64,000 nucleotides of DNA from Paenibacillus sp. PL91 (GCF_012935325.2 NZ_JABBYG020000012.1:62001-126000); one strand, 5' to 3'; positions 1-8,738 are shown, counted from the stretch's first letter. Program-made: numbers and translations. The notes: generated by a model not told the origin, from the sequence alone.

Positions 1-54
1 GCGCGCTTTGGCATGTATCGTATCATCGATGGCATCCAGCAGATTGTCACTCAT
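1..54 (-). CDS. Partial winged-helix type transcriptional regulator, N-terminus only
   Basis: Only 18 codons are visible, reading MSDNLLDAIDDTIHAKAR, before the window edge. The ATG overlaps the end of the upstream membrane-protein gene by 8 bases, so it is translationally coupled as the last visible gene of a leftward operon. The N-terminal pattern (a short acidic helix, then an IHAKAR-like run) resembles small winged-helix regulators that often travel with ABC-2 exporters and a membrane protein. That family assignment is inference from very little sequence. If right, it could bind the inverted repeat over the operon promoter near 2372-2404. Confidence 0.55.
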   Translation of the reverse strand, partial: MSDNLLDAIDDTIHAKAR

Positions 55-652
55 GACGCCCTCTCCGACGCTGAAGCAGTACCCCTGCTACGACAAGACT
101 CCCGCCGCCTAGCAGTCCTAGAACCATAAACTGATAGTCGAGGAAAAAGAGCCTTGTCGCAGCGGCTAGCACAATAAACCAAATGCCGATCATCACAGGT
201 CCTTTTCCCATGAGCGCCCCCATGGACACATATAGAATCCCTACGAGCATGAACCAGAATAAGGGGATGTATTCGGCCTTCACCATTCCCGTTGCCATCA
301 TAAAGAAACCAGCGAGCATCATCACAAGGAAAGGCAGCCCGAACATCCATCCATTTGAGCCGCCCGCCTTTTTTGGCAAATGACGGGATTGCCGGATGCC
401 GGTAACGGCGGAAAGCACGCTGCCGAGGACCGTGCCAATCGGCCAGTACCACATCGGCCACGTAGCGATGTCGAACTGCATGCCGATCATCCCGACCATC
501 AGGTACGTGCCCCAAATGAACAAGTAGGGCGGGGATTGATCCATTTTCTTCTCGTTTCTCGTAATGATTTGCTTAATAAAATCGATATCGCGCAAAGCTT
601 GCACAGACTCTGTGGCATGCGCCAAGTCTTGTTCTTTATTCAACCTAACCAC
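47..652 (-). CDS. Integral membrane protein of unknown function, about six transmembrane segments
   Basis: 201 residues. A soluble N-terminal stretch of about 40 residues (LNKEQDLAHATESVQALRDI) is followed by five to six hydrophobic segments: around residues 42-60, 70-86, 102-124, 130-148, 152-168 and 174-192. The C-terminus is basic (QRRRGRHE). No enzyme motif was recognised. It lies 24 bases after the ABC permease gene and overlaps the next regulator gene by 8 bases, so it belongs to the exporter operon. It may be a sensor or accessory subunit, but nothing in the sequence proves that. Confidence 0.8.
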   Translation of the reverse strand: MVRLNKEQDLAHATESVQALRDIDFIKQIITRNEKKMDQSPPYLFIWGTYLMVGMIGMQFDIATWPMWYWPIGTVLGSVLSAVTGIRQSRHLPKKAGGSNGWMFGLPFLVMMLAGFFMMATGMVKAEYIPLFWFMLVGILYVSMGALMGKGPVMIGIWFIVLAAATRLFFLDYQFMVLGLLGGGSLVVAGVLLQRRRGRHE

Positions 653-676
653 TCCTTACCTAAACCCATTCTATCC

Positions 677-1423
677 TTATTTTTCCCATCTGAAAAGGAA
701 GAACGCAAGCCCCCAGCAAACAACGGCAAATCCAGCCATGATCGCAATTGCAAGTCCAAACGAGGCGATCGACTCTCCCAGCCATACCCCGCGGGCAAGC
801 TCAACGAAATAAGACATGGGCAGCCACTCGCTTACTCTCTGCATGAACGTTGGCAAAATATGGACTGGCATAGCAATTCCGGATAGGAAGAGTGCAGGGA
901 AGAATACAACCATGGCCAGGCCGCTGGCAGCTCCTGGCGTATTGGTAAGTCCCGACAAGGCAAACCCAAGGGGAAAGAAGCTGAGACTACCAAATAACAG
1001 ACAAGCAAAGAGCATGAGCAGCGAAGTTACGGAGAACTGAATATCCCAAACTAAGTTGGCAATAACGATAATTTCGACTGCGCCTGCAAGTACGAGAATG
1101 ATGCCCTGAATGGAATTCGACAGCAGCACCGCACCTGAGCGGATAGGGCTAACCCGGTATCTTCGCAAAATGCCGCTCTCCCGTTGTGTAATCATATTAA
1201 TATTTAACGTGAATACGGAAACGGAGATAACATTCATCGCGCATAATGCGGGAATATAAGAATCAATGAAAGTAGCGCCTTCCAGCGCACCCGGCTGGTT
1301 GCCGAATACGGAACCAAAAATGAGCAGCATCAGGATCGGATACACGAGCATCCAAAATATCGTCAGCCAATCACGCAGATACAAGCGGAAATCAAAAGCA
1401 ACAAGCCGTATAAGAGCATTCAT
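677..1423 (-). CDS. ABC-2 type transporter permease
   Basis: 248 residues with six predicted membrane segments and the usual ABC-2 topology: a cytoplasmic N-terminus (MNALIRLVAFDFRLYLRD), a first membrane helix at about 22-40, a long middle loop with the basic segment QRESGILRRYRVSP, and paired C-terminal helices. It would form the membrane channel of an exporter for a lipid, peptide or drug. The ATG overlaps the stop of the ATPase gene in an ATGA arrangement, a strong sign of coupled translation and a shared complex. The substrate cannot be read from the sequence. Confidence 0.88.
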   Translation of the reverse strand: MNALIRLVAFDFRLYLRDWLTIFWMLVYPILMLLIFGSVFGNQPGALEGATFIDSYIPALCAMNVISVSVFTLNINMITQRESGILRRYRVSPIRSGAVLLSNSIQGIILVLAGAVEIIVIANLVWDIQFSVTSLLMLFACLLFGSLSFFPLGFALSGLTNTPGAASGLAMVVFFPALFLSGIAMPVHILPTFMQRVSEWLPMSYFVELARGVWLGESIASFGLAIAIMAGFAVVCWGLAFFLFRWEK

Positions 1424-2343
1424 CGCGCAGCCACCTTGCCTTGTAGAGTCATTTCGGTAAAGACATCGTTCATTGAAGCATCCTCAAGCCGGAGCCCGCT
1501 AACCATCCAATCTTCCTGGGCAGCCAAGTGGAAAAGCTGCTTCAGCGTTTCATCGATATCGCTTGAATGCAGCTTAATCATTTCGGCCTCGTACTCGACG
1601 TGAGTGACATGCGCGAGCCCAGCGAAGCGGGCCTTGCTTGATTTTCCGGCGTTTTTGAAGCTGATACGCTTCGTGCCGCCCAGCATGGAGATGAGTTTCT
1701 GTGGCGTATCGAGAGCGACCAGCCGCCCCCGGCTGATTACCGCGATCCGGTCGCACAAATATTCAGCTTCCTCCATGTAGTGGGTCGTTACGACAATCGT
1801 TCGTCCCTGCTTCTTAAGCCGATGAATCATTTCCCACATCTCGCTGCGGGCATTTGGGTCCAAGCCCATGCTGGGCTCGTCGAGAAAAATAATTTCCGGA
1901 TCATTGATTAACGCGAGCGCCAGCGATACGCGCTGCTTCCAGCCGCCGGACAGCGATTTAATATAGGCGTTTTGCTTATCCTCAAGCCCGAGAAAAGCCG
2001 CAATCTCGCTTGGATCGGCTGTTTTCTTGTAAAGCGAGCCGAACATGTGCAGCACTTCTTTTACCTTGGCCTTTTCCGGAATAGCGGTGGATTGCAGCAG
2101 CACGCCTATTCGCTGCTTGATCTCCTGGGCATGCTTGCTGATGTCCTTGCCTAATACCGTGGCAGCACCGCTGTCCGCATGCCGCAAGCCCTCAAGAATC
2201 TCGATTAATGTTGTTTTTCCAGCACCATTGGGACCTACGATGCCAAAGATTTCTCCCTTTTTCACTTGCATCGTTATATGATCAACAGCAACTGTAGTAC
2301 CATACTGCTTGCATACTTGATCCAGCTGAATTACGGTTTGCAT
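1420..2343 (-). CDS. ABC transporter ATP-binding protein (DrrA/CcmA-type exporter ATPase)
   Basis: 307 residues from the ATG at 2343, chosen because the protein then begins MQTVIQLDQVCKQYG as in the family and a GAAAGGA site precedes it; the longer open frame upstream adds unrelated sequence across the promoter. Walker A is GPNGAGKT near residue 38, the signature is LSGGWKQR (Trp replaces the usual Gln of LSGGQ), Walker B is IIFLDEP followed by SMGLDP, and the switch His is in VTTHYMEEAE. The C-terminal 80 residues form the regulatory domain typical of exporter ATPases. First gene of a four-gene leftward operon with the permease, a membrane protein and a regulator. Confidence 0.93.
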   Translation of the reverse strand: MQTVIQLDQVCKQYGTTVAVDHITMQVKKGEIFGIVGPNGAGKTTLIEILEGLRHADSGAATVLGKDISKHAQEIKQRIGVLLQSTAIPEKAKVKEVLHMFGSLYKKTADPSEIAAFLGLEDKQNAYIKSLSGGWKQRVSLALALINDPEIIFLDEPSMGLDPNARSEMWEMIHRLKKQGRTIVVTTHYMEEAEYLCDRIAVISRGRLVALDTPQKLISMLGGTKRISFKNAGKSSKARFAGLAHVTHVEYEAEMIKLHSSDIDETLKQLFHLAAQEDWMVSGLRLEDASMNDVFTEMTLQGKVAAR

Positions 2344-2371
2344 AGCTCCATTCCTTTCAAAAACATATTCA

Positions 2372-2420
2372 TTCAGATAACTCTGTAATTCAGAGTAATC
2401 TGAAATGAGTTGTTTGTCAA
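2372..2420 (-). promoter_or_regulatory. Promoter with a 14-bp-arm inverted repeat over the -10 box, ABC exporter operon
   Basis: On the minus strand TTGACA (2420-2415) is followed after 17 bases by TACTCT (2397-2392), a plausible sigma-A promoter about 50 bases before the ATPase start. An inverted repeat at 2372-2404 (arms TTCAGATAACTCTG and CAGAGTAATCTGAA, one mismatch, 5-base centre) covers the -10 box. This is the usual placement of a repressor operator; the operon's own regulator is the obvious candidate. The rest of 2344-2598 shows no gene; it should also hold the divergent promoter for the gene at 2599. Confidence 0.6.
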
Positions 2421-2598
2421 TATCTGTATTTGCAATTAGGCGATGGCAAATAAGATAAGATAAGCTAGGCAATAAATGATGTGTATAGACAACGCTGCAT
2501 ACAGATGCTAGGTTTAAATCTGGTGGATTAGACCCAGCATACTTGATAGGGCAGCAATTAAATCCTCTTATTACATAGAGCAAAGTAGGTTTATAAGA

Positions 2599-4137
2599 AT
2601 GAATAATAGCGATCAGCCGATTTACCGTTTTAGTGAAGCGCCTATTTGGGAGCTGCAGCGCGCTTATTTTGAAGAGCAGGGCATCGAGGCGTGGCAGAAC
2701 GAGGAAGTGCCGCAATACATCACGAATAATCCAGTCATTGCAACGGCTTACGCAGAGATCCTATTTGGATTTCTTCAGGATAGAGCAAGGCTGGGCCATC
2801 TAGCGGAACCGGTTACGATTCTTGAGCTTGGAGCGGGCTCGGGCCGGTTAGCCTTCCAAGTGCTGAAGGAGTTAGGTGAGCTGATCGATTATGCAGGCAT
2901 TGCGCTTCCGCCATACCGGTATGTCATGAGTGATTTGCCAGTCAAAAATATGGCCTATTGGCAGCAGCATCCCAGCCTGAAGCCCTTCGTTCAGCAAGGA
3001 ATACTGGATTTCGCTAAGTTTGATGCGGTGCATGATGCGGAGCTGCATTTGACGCAATCGGGCGACACGATAAAGAAAGCTAGCTTGAAGCAGCCATTGC
3101 TGATTATCGCCAATTACTTTTTTGACAGCATCCCGCAGGAATTGATTTATGTGGATGAAGGCAACATTTTTGAATGCAGAGTTTCCTTGACGTTGCCTGA
3201 TGAGGGGGAAGCGCCTGCTGCGCTGGATATGCTGGAGAGAATGGTGCCCGAATATCATTACCGCAGAGCCGCTGAATATGAGCAGAAATCGTATCCTTAT
3301 CTGGATGTGATCGAGCTGTATAAGCAAAAGCTTGAGGATTCGCACATTCTCTTCCCGGAGACTGGGCTGGACTGTCTGGAGCGGCTTGGCCAGTTATCGC
3401 AGGAGGGCTTTGCCTTGCTTACGGCGGATAAGGGAGACCATCGCTTGGACAATTGGGCGTTTGCCGAGCCGCCCAAGCTCATTCATCATGGAAGCTTCTC
3501 CTTGACGGCTAATTATCATGCGATCCAGCAGGCTTTTGAGCGAAAGGGAGCATGGTCCCATTTTACCGAGCATCATTATAAAAACTTGAATGTAGGCTGT
3601 ATTCTTATGCTTCAAAGCCCGACAAGCTATGCGAATACGCGCTTAGCCTACCGCCGATTTGTCGATCGGTTTGGGCCGGATGATTTCTTTAGCATGAAGC
3701 TGTGGTTCGATGAGCATTTGGACCAGCTGGGGCTGGCTCAAATGCTCGCTTTTTGGCGATTAGGCCGCTACGATGCGCAGCTATTTCTTCAAAGCGCGAA
3801 GCGTATGCTGCTTCTCGTTCCGGATACCGGAGAGGAGGAGATGGAGGATCTTCGCCAAGGCATACACCTCATGTGGGCAGGCTATTATCCGATGAATGAG
3901 AAGCATGATCTTGCCTTGGACTGCGCCGTTCTGCTCTATCAACTGGAATTGTATGAGGATGCGCGGGTCTTTTTTGAGCGGTCGCTAAGCGAAAATGAAG
4001 GGACTGCCGAGACACTGTACAGCATGGCGATTTGCTGCTATGAGCTGGAGAGGGAAACAGAGGAGTTGGCGTATGCGCAGCGTGTTTTAACGCTTGATCC
4101 GCAGCATGAGGGAGCTAGGGCGCTGCTGCGCTTTTAG
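2599..4137 (+). CDS. Class I SAM-dependent methyltransferase-like protein with C-terminal TPR repeats
   Basis: 512 residues. Near residue 75 the run ILELGAGSGRLAFQVLKEL is a clear SAM-binding motif I. The later IANYFFDSIPQEL fits the asparagine-containing post-motif of the MidA/NDUFAF7 group, which methylates a protein arginine in eukaryotic mitochondria; bacterial targets are not established. The C-terminal 130 residues are helical with TPR-like units (YEDARVFFERSLSENE, YELERETEELAYAQR), suggesting a protein partner. It is a single gene, divergent from the ABC exporter operon. The methyltransferase fold is well supported; the substrate is unknown. Confidence 0.75.
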   Translation: MNNSDQPIYRFSEAPIWELQRAYFEEQGIEAWQNEEVPQYITNNPVIATAYAEILFGFLQDRARLGHLAEPVTILELGAGSGRLAFQVLKELGELIDYAGIALPPYRYVMSDLPVKNMAYWQQHPSLKPFVQQGILDFAKFDAVHDAELHLTQSGDTIKKASLKQPLLIIANYFFDSIPQELIYVDEGNIFECRVSLTLPDEGEAPAALDMLERMVPEYHYRRAAEYEQKSYPYLDVIELYKQKLEDSHILFPETGLDCLERLGQLSQEGFALLTADKGDHRLDNWAFAEPPKLIHHGSFSLTANYHAIQQAFERKGAWSHFTEHHYKNLNVGCILMLQSPTSYANTRLAYRRFVDRFGPDDFFSMKLWFDEHLDQLGLAQMLAFWRLGRYDAQLFLQSAKRMLLLVPDTGEEEMEDLRQGIHLMWAGYYPMNEKHDLALDCAVLLYQLELYEDARVFFERSLSENEGTAETLYSMAICCYELERETEELAYAQRVLTLDPQHEGARALLRF

Positions 4138-4253
4138 GATGAATAGCTAGTGATAAGGAAATGGCGTGTTAGGGGGAATTCCTGGCATGCCGTTTTTTAT
4201 GCAGCAACCGTTTGGGGAGCTGCTAAAACCGTGAATGGCTGGCGTAAAAAGGA

Positions 4254-4304
4254 TTGACAGCGATTTCAGGTATTAGGTATGATGAGTTTATAAACACGTG
4301 TTTA
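4254..4304 (+). promoter_or_regulatory. Sigma-A promoter followed by a perfect 14-bp palindromic operator
   Basis: TTGACA (4254-4259), 18 bases, TATGAT (4278-4283), then the perfect palindrome TAAACACGTGTTTA at 4291-4304, which would sit on the transcription start. Even symmetry around a central CG is typical of LacI-family operators. No repressor gene is adjacent. The gap 4138-4522 holds nothing else clear apart from a weak hairpin near 4162-4200 (GGCGTG with CATGCC, then TTTTTT) that may end the methyltransferase transcript. Confidence 0.7.
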
Positions 4305-4442
4305 CAATCTACGATGGCGTGGTCAGATGAAGGTTGGATACGGCGCGTTTTAATTAACTCGGTTGGTTATTAGAAAATGCATCCATCCTAATCCTACAGG
4401 TCACGCTTTTAAGCCAAAGCTATCATTTTTTTTGTTTCGTTA

Positions 4443-4456
4443 TAAACACGCGTTTA
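4443..4456 (+). promoter_or_regulatory. Second operator-like half-symmetric site (TAAACACGCGTTTA)
   Basis: TAAACACGCGTTTA differs from the perfect palindrome at 4291-4304 by one base (T to C at position 10). The two sites are 152 bases apart, close to 14.5 helical turns at 10.5 bases per turn, and lie in the 5' leader of the TolB-like gene. Paired LacI-type operators allow DNA looping. The spacing argument is inference. Confidence 0.55.
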
Positions 4457-4522
4457 CTAAGACGATTTAAAGGTAAAGAACGATTAGTTCAAATACGGGT
4501 GTCCAAAGGACGGTAGATAACG

Positions 4523-5422
4523 ATGAAGACCTTACAGGAGCATCTCAAGCATGCAGACCGCGGCGTTAAAAGCTTTCTTGAATCGGTGGATGTCACTACC
4601 GGCGAACGTCAGGTGCTGGCCGAGTTCGATTATTTGATCGAGGCTCCGAACTGGACGAAAGACGGCAAGCGTCTCATCTATAACAGCGGAGGCCTGCTTT
4701 GTTCCTTTGATCTCTCTTCAAGGGAGAGCACAGTAATCCATTCGGGCTTCGCTAACCGCTGCAACAATGACCATGTGCTGTCGCCTGACGATACTCAAAT
4801 CGCTGTCAGCCATCATTCGCAGGAGGACGGTCAGTCGCGCATCTATATTCTCCCGCTTGCAGGCGGTGATCAGCCGACTCTAATTACGGAGCATGCGCCA
4901 AGCTATCTTCACGGCTGGTCGCCGGATGGCAGCACCTTGTCCTATTGCGCTGAACGAAATGGACAATACGATATTTATACGATTCCAGCTGCTGGCGGAG
5001 CCGAGACGCAGCTGACTGATACGCCGGGGTTAGACGACGGGCCGGAATATTCGCCGGATAACCGGCATATTTGGTTCAATTCGACGAGATCAGGCTTGAT
5101 GCAAGTATGGCGGATGAATGCTGACGGGAGCGAGCAGACTCAAATGACCTATGATGAGAGCAACAGCTGGTTCCCGCATGTGTCCCCGGATGGCGAATCC
5201 GTCGCTTATATCACTTATCGCAAGGGAGACGTTGCCCCGGGCGACCATCCTGCCAACAAAAACGTTGAAATTCGTCTGATGGCGAGCGGCGGCGGGCAAT
5301 ACCGGACCTTGGCCGAGCTGTTCGGGGGCCAGGGCACTATTAACGTTAATTCATGGTCGCCGGATAGCAAGCAGTTGGCTTTTGTCAGCTATCAGTTGAA
5401 AAGCTATGCAGTCGGCAGCTAA
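4523..5422 (+). CDS. TolB-like six-bladed beta-propeller protein (WD40-like PD40 repeats)
   Basis: 299 residues without a signal peptide. PD40-type blades repeat through the protein with the markers APNWTKDGKRLIY, HVLSPDDTQIAV, HGWSPDGSTLSY, GPEYSPDNRHIWF, FPHVSPDGESVAY and NSWSPDSKQLAF. An AAAGGA site lies about 12 bases before the ATG. The family includes periplasmic TolB, peptidase propellers and oligogalacturonate-lyase-like proteins. A free cytoplasmic propeller under a LacI-type operator could be a sugar-linked lyase or binding protein, but no catalytic residues were recognised. It is transcribed alone and followed by a strong terminator. Confidence 0.85.
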   Translation: MKTLQEHLKHADRGVKSFLESVDVTTGERQVLAEFDYLIEAPNWTKDGKRLIYNSGGLLCSFDLSSRESTVIHSGFANRCNNDHVLSPDDTQIAVSHHSQEDGQSRIYILPLAGGDQPTLITEHAPSYLHGWSPDGSTLSYCAERNGQYDIYTIPAAGGAETQLTDTPGLDDGPEYSPDNRHIWFNSTRSGLMQVWRMNADGSEQTQMTYDESNSWFPHVSPDGESVAYITYRKGDVAPGDHPANKNVEIRLMASGGGQYRTLAELFGGQGTINVNSWSPDSKQLAFVSYQLKSYAVGS

Positions 5423-5455
5423 ACGGTATTTCATATAACGTCGTCTAACGAAAAG

Positions 5456-5490
5456 TAGTTTGTTGAGAATTCTCAACAGACTATTTTTTT
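5456..5490 (+). terminator. Rho-independent terminator after the TolB-like gene
   Basis: The 18-bp palindrome TGTTGAGAATTCTCAACA is extended by TAGT and ACTA arms and followed by seven T residues. Confidence 0.88.
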
Positions 5491-5534
5491 ATTTTGCTAA
5501 CAGCTTAGCGTGTTTAAAAGATTAGTAGAAATAA

Positions 5535-5564
5535 TTGATCATATGGCATTATTTGTAATAGAAT
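5535..5564 (+). promoter_or_regulatory. Probable sigma-A promoter for the Amj gene
   Basis: TTGATC (5535-5540), an 18-base spacer and TAGAAT (5559-5564) lie 35 bases before the start codon. No sigma-M-type motif was seen, although Amj is under sigma-M control in Bacillus subtilis. Confidence 0.5.
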
Positions 5565-5598
5565 AGACATGCCGTTACCATGAGATGAGGTGTGCGAT

Positions 5599-6396
5599 AT
5601 GCTGGACCAAGTTATGCTCGTTGTCATTTTCACTTTTATTATTCATCTCTCGGAGACGCTTACGTATGCGCTCCGCTCAGCAGGCGTTCGTTTAGGGAAG
5701 CTGGCAGTTGCCTTGTCCTTATCCGGCATTATCCTCCTTATTTCAAGAACAGCTAATATGGTTCAAGCCCCGTTAACCGGAAAACTGATAGATTTCGCCA
5801 AAGAAAACAGTGATTTTAATCTAGTCGACCAGATGCGGATTATTATCGGCGCTTCCAGTGTAGGCACATTTATCGCTTTATTGCTTTTTCCGTCCGCAGT
5901 CATCATTTCTAAAAGAGTGATATCCCATTTCGAAGTGGCGGGCTCCATCCCTCAAATGGTCCGCACCTCGGTTTCCATTCAAAAGCTGCATAATGTGCGC
6001 TATCATTTGCGTATTCCCAAATTATCGATGCTGTCCCGATTGCGGATCGGAGGCATTCCCAAAAGGCTGGTCATTCTGAACAGCTTAGTGACCGCTATTT
6101 ATACGATTGGCGTCCTGTCGGCTCTGCTGGCATCGACACTCACAACTGCAAACTCCTTCGCCGCTTCGCAGGCATCAGGACTTATTAACGGAGTGGCGAC
6201 TATATTGCTCACTATACTTATCGACCCTCAAATTGGTTTAATTACCGACAAAGTGCTTAGGGGAGAAAAAGACATCACGGCACTTAATAAAATTTTTGGA
6301 TTATTAATGGTGTCGCGGCTACTAGGAACGCTGCTTGCTCAGGTGCTGCTAGTGCCAGCCGCTTATTGGATCAAATGGTTGGTATCCGTCATTTAG
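5599..6396 (+). CDS. amj: Lipid II flippase Amj family protein
   Basis: 265 residues from ATG 5599. This start has a GATGAGGTG site six bases away, so the GTG nine bases upstream is less likely. The protein is hydrophobic, with about six membrane segments, and carries conserved-looking runs of Bacillus subtilis Amj (YdaH): FIIHLSETLTYALRSAGVRLG, ISRTANMVQAPLTG and LIDPQIGLITDKV. Amj moves lipid II across the membrane and can replace MurJ. It lies 13 bases before the beta-lactamase-fold gene, so the two are probably cotranscribed. The assignment is from memory of the family signature. Confidence 0.85.
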   Translation: MLDQVMLVVIFTFIIHLSETLTYALRSAGVRLGKLAVALSLSGIILLISRTANMVQAPLTGKLIDFAKENSDFNLVDQMRIIIGASSVGTFIALLLFPSAVIISKRVISHFEVAGSIPQMVRTSVSIQKLHNVRYHLRIPKLSMLSRLRIGGIPKRLVILNSLVTAIYTIGVLSALLASTLTTANSFAASQASGLINGVATILLTILIDPQIGLITDKVLRGEKDITALNKIFGLLMVSRLLGTLLAQVLLVPAAYWIKWLVSVI

Positions 6397-6408
6397 ATTG
6401 GAGCAGGC

Positions 6409-7455
6409 GTGAACGAAGAGCCGGATAAGGAGAGTATCGCTTTGCTAAAAATAGCAACCGAGCATTTTAAACCACTCAATGATTATGTGTACAGCACTCA
6501 AGTCGATATTGGTGCCACAGCAGCAGCTGCATACATCATTAAAAATAATGCTGTCGTCAATGAGTGGTATTCAGGTACACATGAGGGTTCCCAGCAGTCG
6601 CGGGCTGTGGATGAGCATACCCAGTTTAATGTGGCCTCTATCCGTAAAACCTACCTTGCGCTAGCCATAAGCCTGCTAATTGAGAGAGGCTTGATTGCTA
6701 GCATCGATGATGAAATCGGAGCTTACTTGCGTGAATACAAAGATATGGCTAAAGGAGTCACGCTTAGGCATCTGCTCACGCATACGCACGGTTTAAAGGC
6801 GGAAGGCGGCGGGCTCAGCAGAGCTTTTGCGACAGGAGAGAATTGGGCTTACAGAAACGAAGGCATCGCAATGCTTATTCAATTGGTCACCTATTTATCG
6901 GGGAAAGCCTTGGGTGTTTTTATGAAGGAGCATGTGCTTGAGCGTTGTAAGCTTCATGAAACGGGATGGAGAACGGAGAACCATGAGCATCTCATTTACA
7001 ACTATTACGAGGATCAAGAAACGTGGGTTGGGCCAAATAACAGTGCTGCAGGAGACCAAAGCAATTTGTTCGTTAGTGCAAGAGATTTGGCGATGTGGGG
7101 CTATATTCATCTTGCCAAGGGTTGTCTAAGTGGAGAGCAATTGCTGCCTCAACCTGTTTTTGAGCGTGTAACGACGCTTCAAACGCCAAGCAGCGTGCCA
7201 ACTCATCTGCCTCGCAACGGTTTTATATGGTGGCTGCAAAGCGACACGCTACTCAATCAAATAGGGGAAAGACTGCCAAACGGCTCTTATCAAATATTAG
7301 GCATTACGGGCTGTGCTTGCCTTGTTGTGCCGAAGTATGATGCTGTCGTTGTCAGGATGTATAATCAGTTAAGCCATGTTAACGGATACGATTATTTAAA
7401 AGATATCAGGCAGTTCGGAAATTTAGCTAACGACCTTTTGTTGAGCTATTCCTAG
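6409..7455 (+). CDS. Beta-lactamase-fold serine hydrolase (class C / penicillin-binding-protein-like)
   Basis: 348 residues from a GTG with GGAG nearby. SxxK is SIRK within NVASIRKTY, the YxN motif is YRN in NWAYRNEG, and HLLTHTHGL is the usual conserved run between them. The C-terminal triad motif is degenerate (GITGCACLV). There is no signal peptide, so it is cytoplasmic or unconventionally placed. Family members include esterases, D-aminopeptidases and amidases; true beta-lactamase activity cannot be claimed. Co-transcription with the lipid II flippase hints at a cell-wall link, but that is inference. Confidence 0.85.
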   Translation: MNEEPDKESIALLKIATEHFKPLNDYVYSTQVDIGATAAAAYIIKNNAVVNEWYSGTHEGSQQSRAVDEHTQFNVASIRKTYLALAISLLIERGLIASIDDEIGAYLREYKDMAKGVTLRHLLTHTHGLKAEGGGLSRAFATGENWAYRNEGIAMLIQLVTYLSGKALGVFMKEHVLERCKLHETGWRTENHEHLIYNYYEDQETWVGPNNSAAGDQSNLFVSARDLAMWGYIHLAKGCLSGEQLLPQPVFERVTTLQTPSSVPTHLPRNGFIWWLQSDTLLNQIGERLPNGSYQILGITGCACLVVPKYDAVVVRMYNQLSHVNGYDYLKDIRQFGNLANDLLLSYS

Positions 7456-7510
7456 ACAAGTTACCATTTGTAAATGCGAAAATAATAGGATGAGATCGTG
7501 CAAAACCTTT

Positions 7511-7560
7511 AAAAAGCCAAGAGAGATACAGGTCGTTAACCTGCATCCCCTTGGCTTTTT
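7511..7560. terminator. Bidirectional terminator between convergent genes
   Basis: AAAAAGCCAAG pairs with CTTGGCTTTTT across 50 bases, with an inner CAGGT/ACCTG stem. It has T-runs on both strands and serves the genes ending at 7455 and 7665. Confidence 0.85.
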
Positions 7561-7664
7561 CCATGATCAAATCTACAGGGAGTTTGTGTGCATACATGCA
7601 AGTTTCGCCGTCCTGCCCACGCCGAAACAGCTCCATAAGCACCTATGTGAGCTTACGTCGCAAA

Positions 7665-8528
7665 CTATTTTCTCGACTGAGGCTGCAGGCGATAATGCTT
7701 AGGGCTCACGCCGTAAAAGGAGCCGAAATGCCGAGAGAAGGGATGGATTGAGGGATATCCAAGCCTTTCGGCGATGGCCGTTACGCTGAGTTCACTCTCT
7801 AGCAGAAGGTGGGAGGCTCGTCTCATCAGCAATTTATGATGGTAAGCTTTTGGGGTGAGGCCGGTCTCACGTAAAAACAAGGCGTGAAAGTACGTTCGTT
7901 TCAAGCCGCAAAGCTTCCACCAAGTCTCAACCGGCTCGCGCTGCTCAGGCTGAGCATTTAAATGGGCGAGCAAGCGGACAATCCGATAATCCGTTGGCTG
8001 ATGCGTATGAATGGTGTTGTACCAGTTCAGGATCCAAGCATACAGGAGGCTGTTGACCATCTCTGTGCGATAATGCTGCGTATCGTTGAAAAGCTTAGCG
8101 AGCATCAAGAACGCTTCATATAGTTCGGGATAGGGCTGCAAGGAAAAGACGCTCGGCAGGCTATCCAGCTCCTCACAAGGAAAAGACGAAGCGACCGTAC
8201 CTTGCTCGAATGGTTCCGGAGCGTAGATAAACGTCCGATTGACGGAGACGGGCTTGTTCCGATCCCATAGATCGCAATAGACATTATGCGATGCCAGCGG
8301 ATGATCGGAGGAAATGTGGAAGGCGTGAGGCTCATCGGGCCTAAGGAAGATGAGCGTCCGATTTTCGATGGGATACATTCTGCCTTTAATCTCCATCTGC
8401 CCCGGCCCATCCGTAAATAGATGAAAGGCATAGACGCTGCAGACGCGCAGCTTTTCATTAGAGCTGCCGTCATATAAGTAGTTCATTGAATCTCCGACAT
8501 GGGGCGTAAGCTCATTAAGTCTCCTCAC
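7665..8528 (-). CDS. AraC-family transcriptional regulator of the fucose operon
   Basis: 287 residues from GTG 8528 with GAGGG upstream. The N-terminal cupin-like half has the ligand-pocket pattern FLRPDEPHAFHISSDHP. The C-terminal 100 residues contain two helix-turn-helix units: CGLKRTYFHALFLRETGLTP, then LSVTAIAERLGYPSIHPFSRHF and the terminal GVSPKHYR signature. It is divergent from the fucose catabolic operon with a 207-base gap, the standard layout for a local activator sensing fucose or a pathway intermediate. The inducer is inferred from context. Confidence 0.9.
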   Translation of the reverse strand: MRRLNELTPHVGDSMNYLYDGSSNEKLRVCSVYAFHLFTDGPGQMEIKGRMYPIENRTLIFLRPDEPHAFHISSDHPLASHNVYCDLWDRNKPVSVNRTFIYAPEPFEQGTVASSFPCEELDSLPSVFSLQPYPELYEAFLMLAKLFNDTQHYRTEMVNSLLYAWILNWYNTIHTHQPTDYRIVRLLAHLNAQPEQREPVETWWKLCGLKRTYFHALFLRETGLTPKAYHHKLLMRRASHLLLESELSVTAIAERLGYPSIHPFSRHFGSFYGVSPKHYRLQPQSRK

Positions 8529-8720
8529 GTATTATCCCTCTTCTGTTCAATTATAGGTTGAAAATTAGCGGATGAATCGTCAACTTTATGGATGCCTGAT
8601 CAAATACACATTCCTATATAGATGATACAATAACTGAAATATAAGGAGAAGAACAAGAAATATAAATACGGACTAATTAACAACATAAATCATTGCATAG
8701 CCAGGTTAACGATCGCCCGA

Positions 8721-8738
8721 AAAGGAGGAATGCCCTTG
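8721..8738 (+). promoter_or_regulatory. Ribosome binding site that selects a TTG start
   Basis: AAAGGAGGA at 8721-8729 abuts the ATG at 8730, too close for initiation. The in-frame TTG at 8736 is seven bases from the AAGGAGG core and is the better start. Confidence 0.7.

Noticed and set aside
2344..2715. N-terminal extension of the ABC ATPase to 431 residues
   Set aside because: The added part has no ABC features, crosses the promoter and inverted repeat, and overlaps the divergent methyltransferase start.
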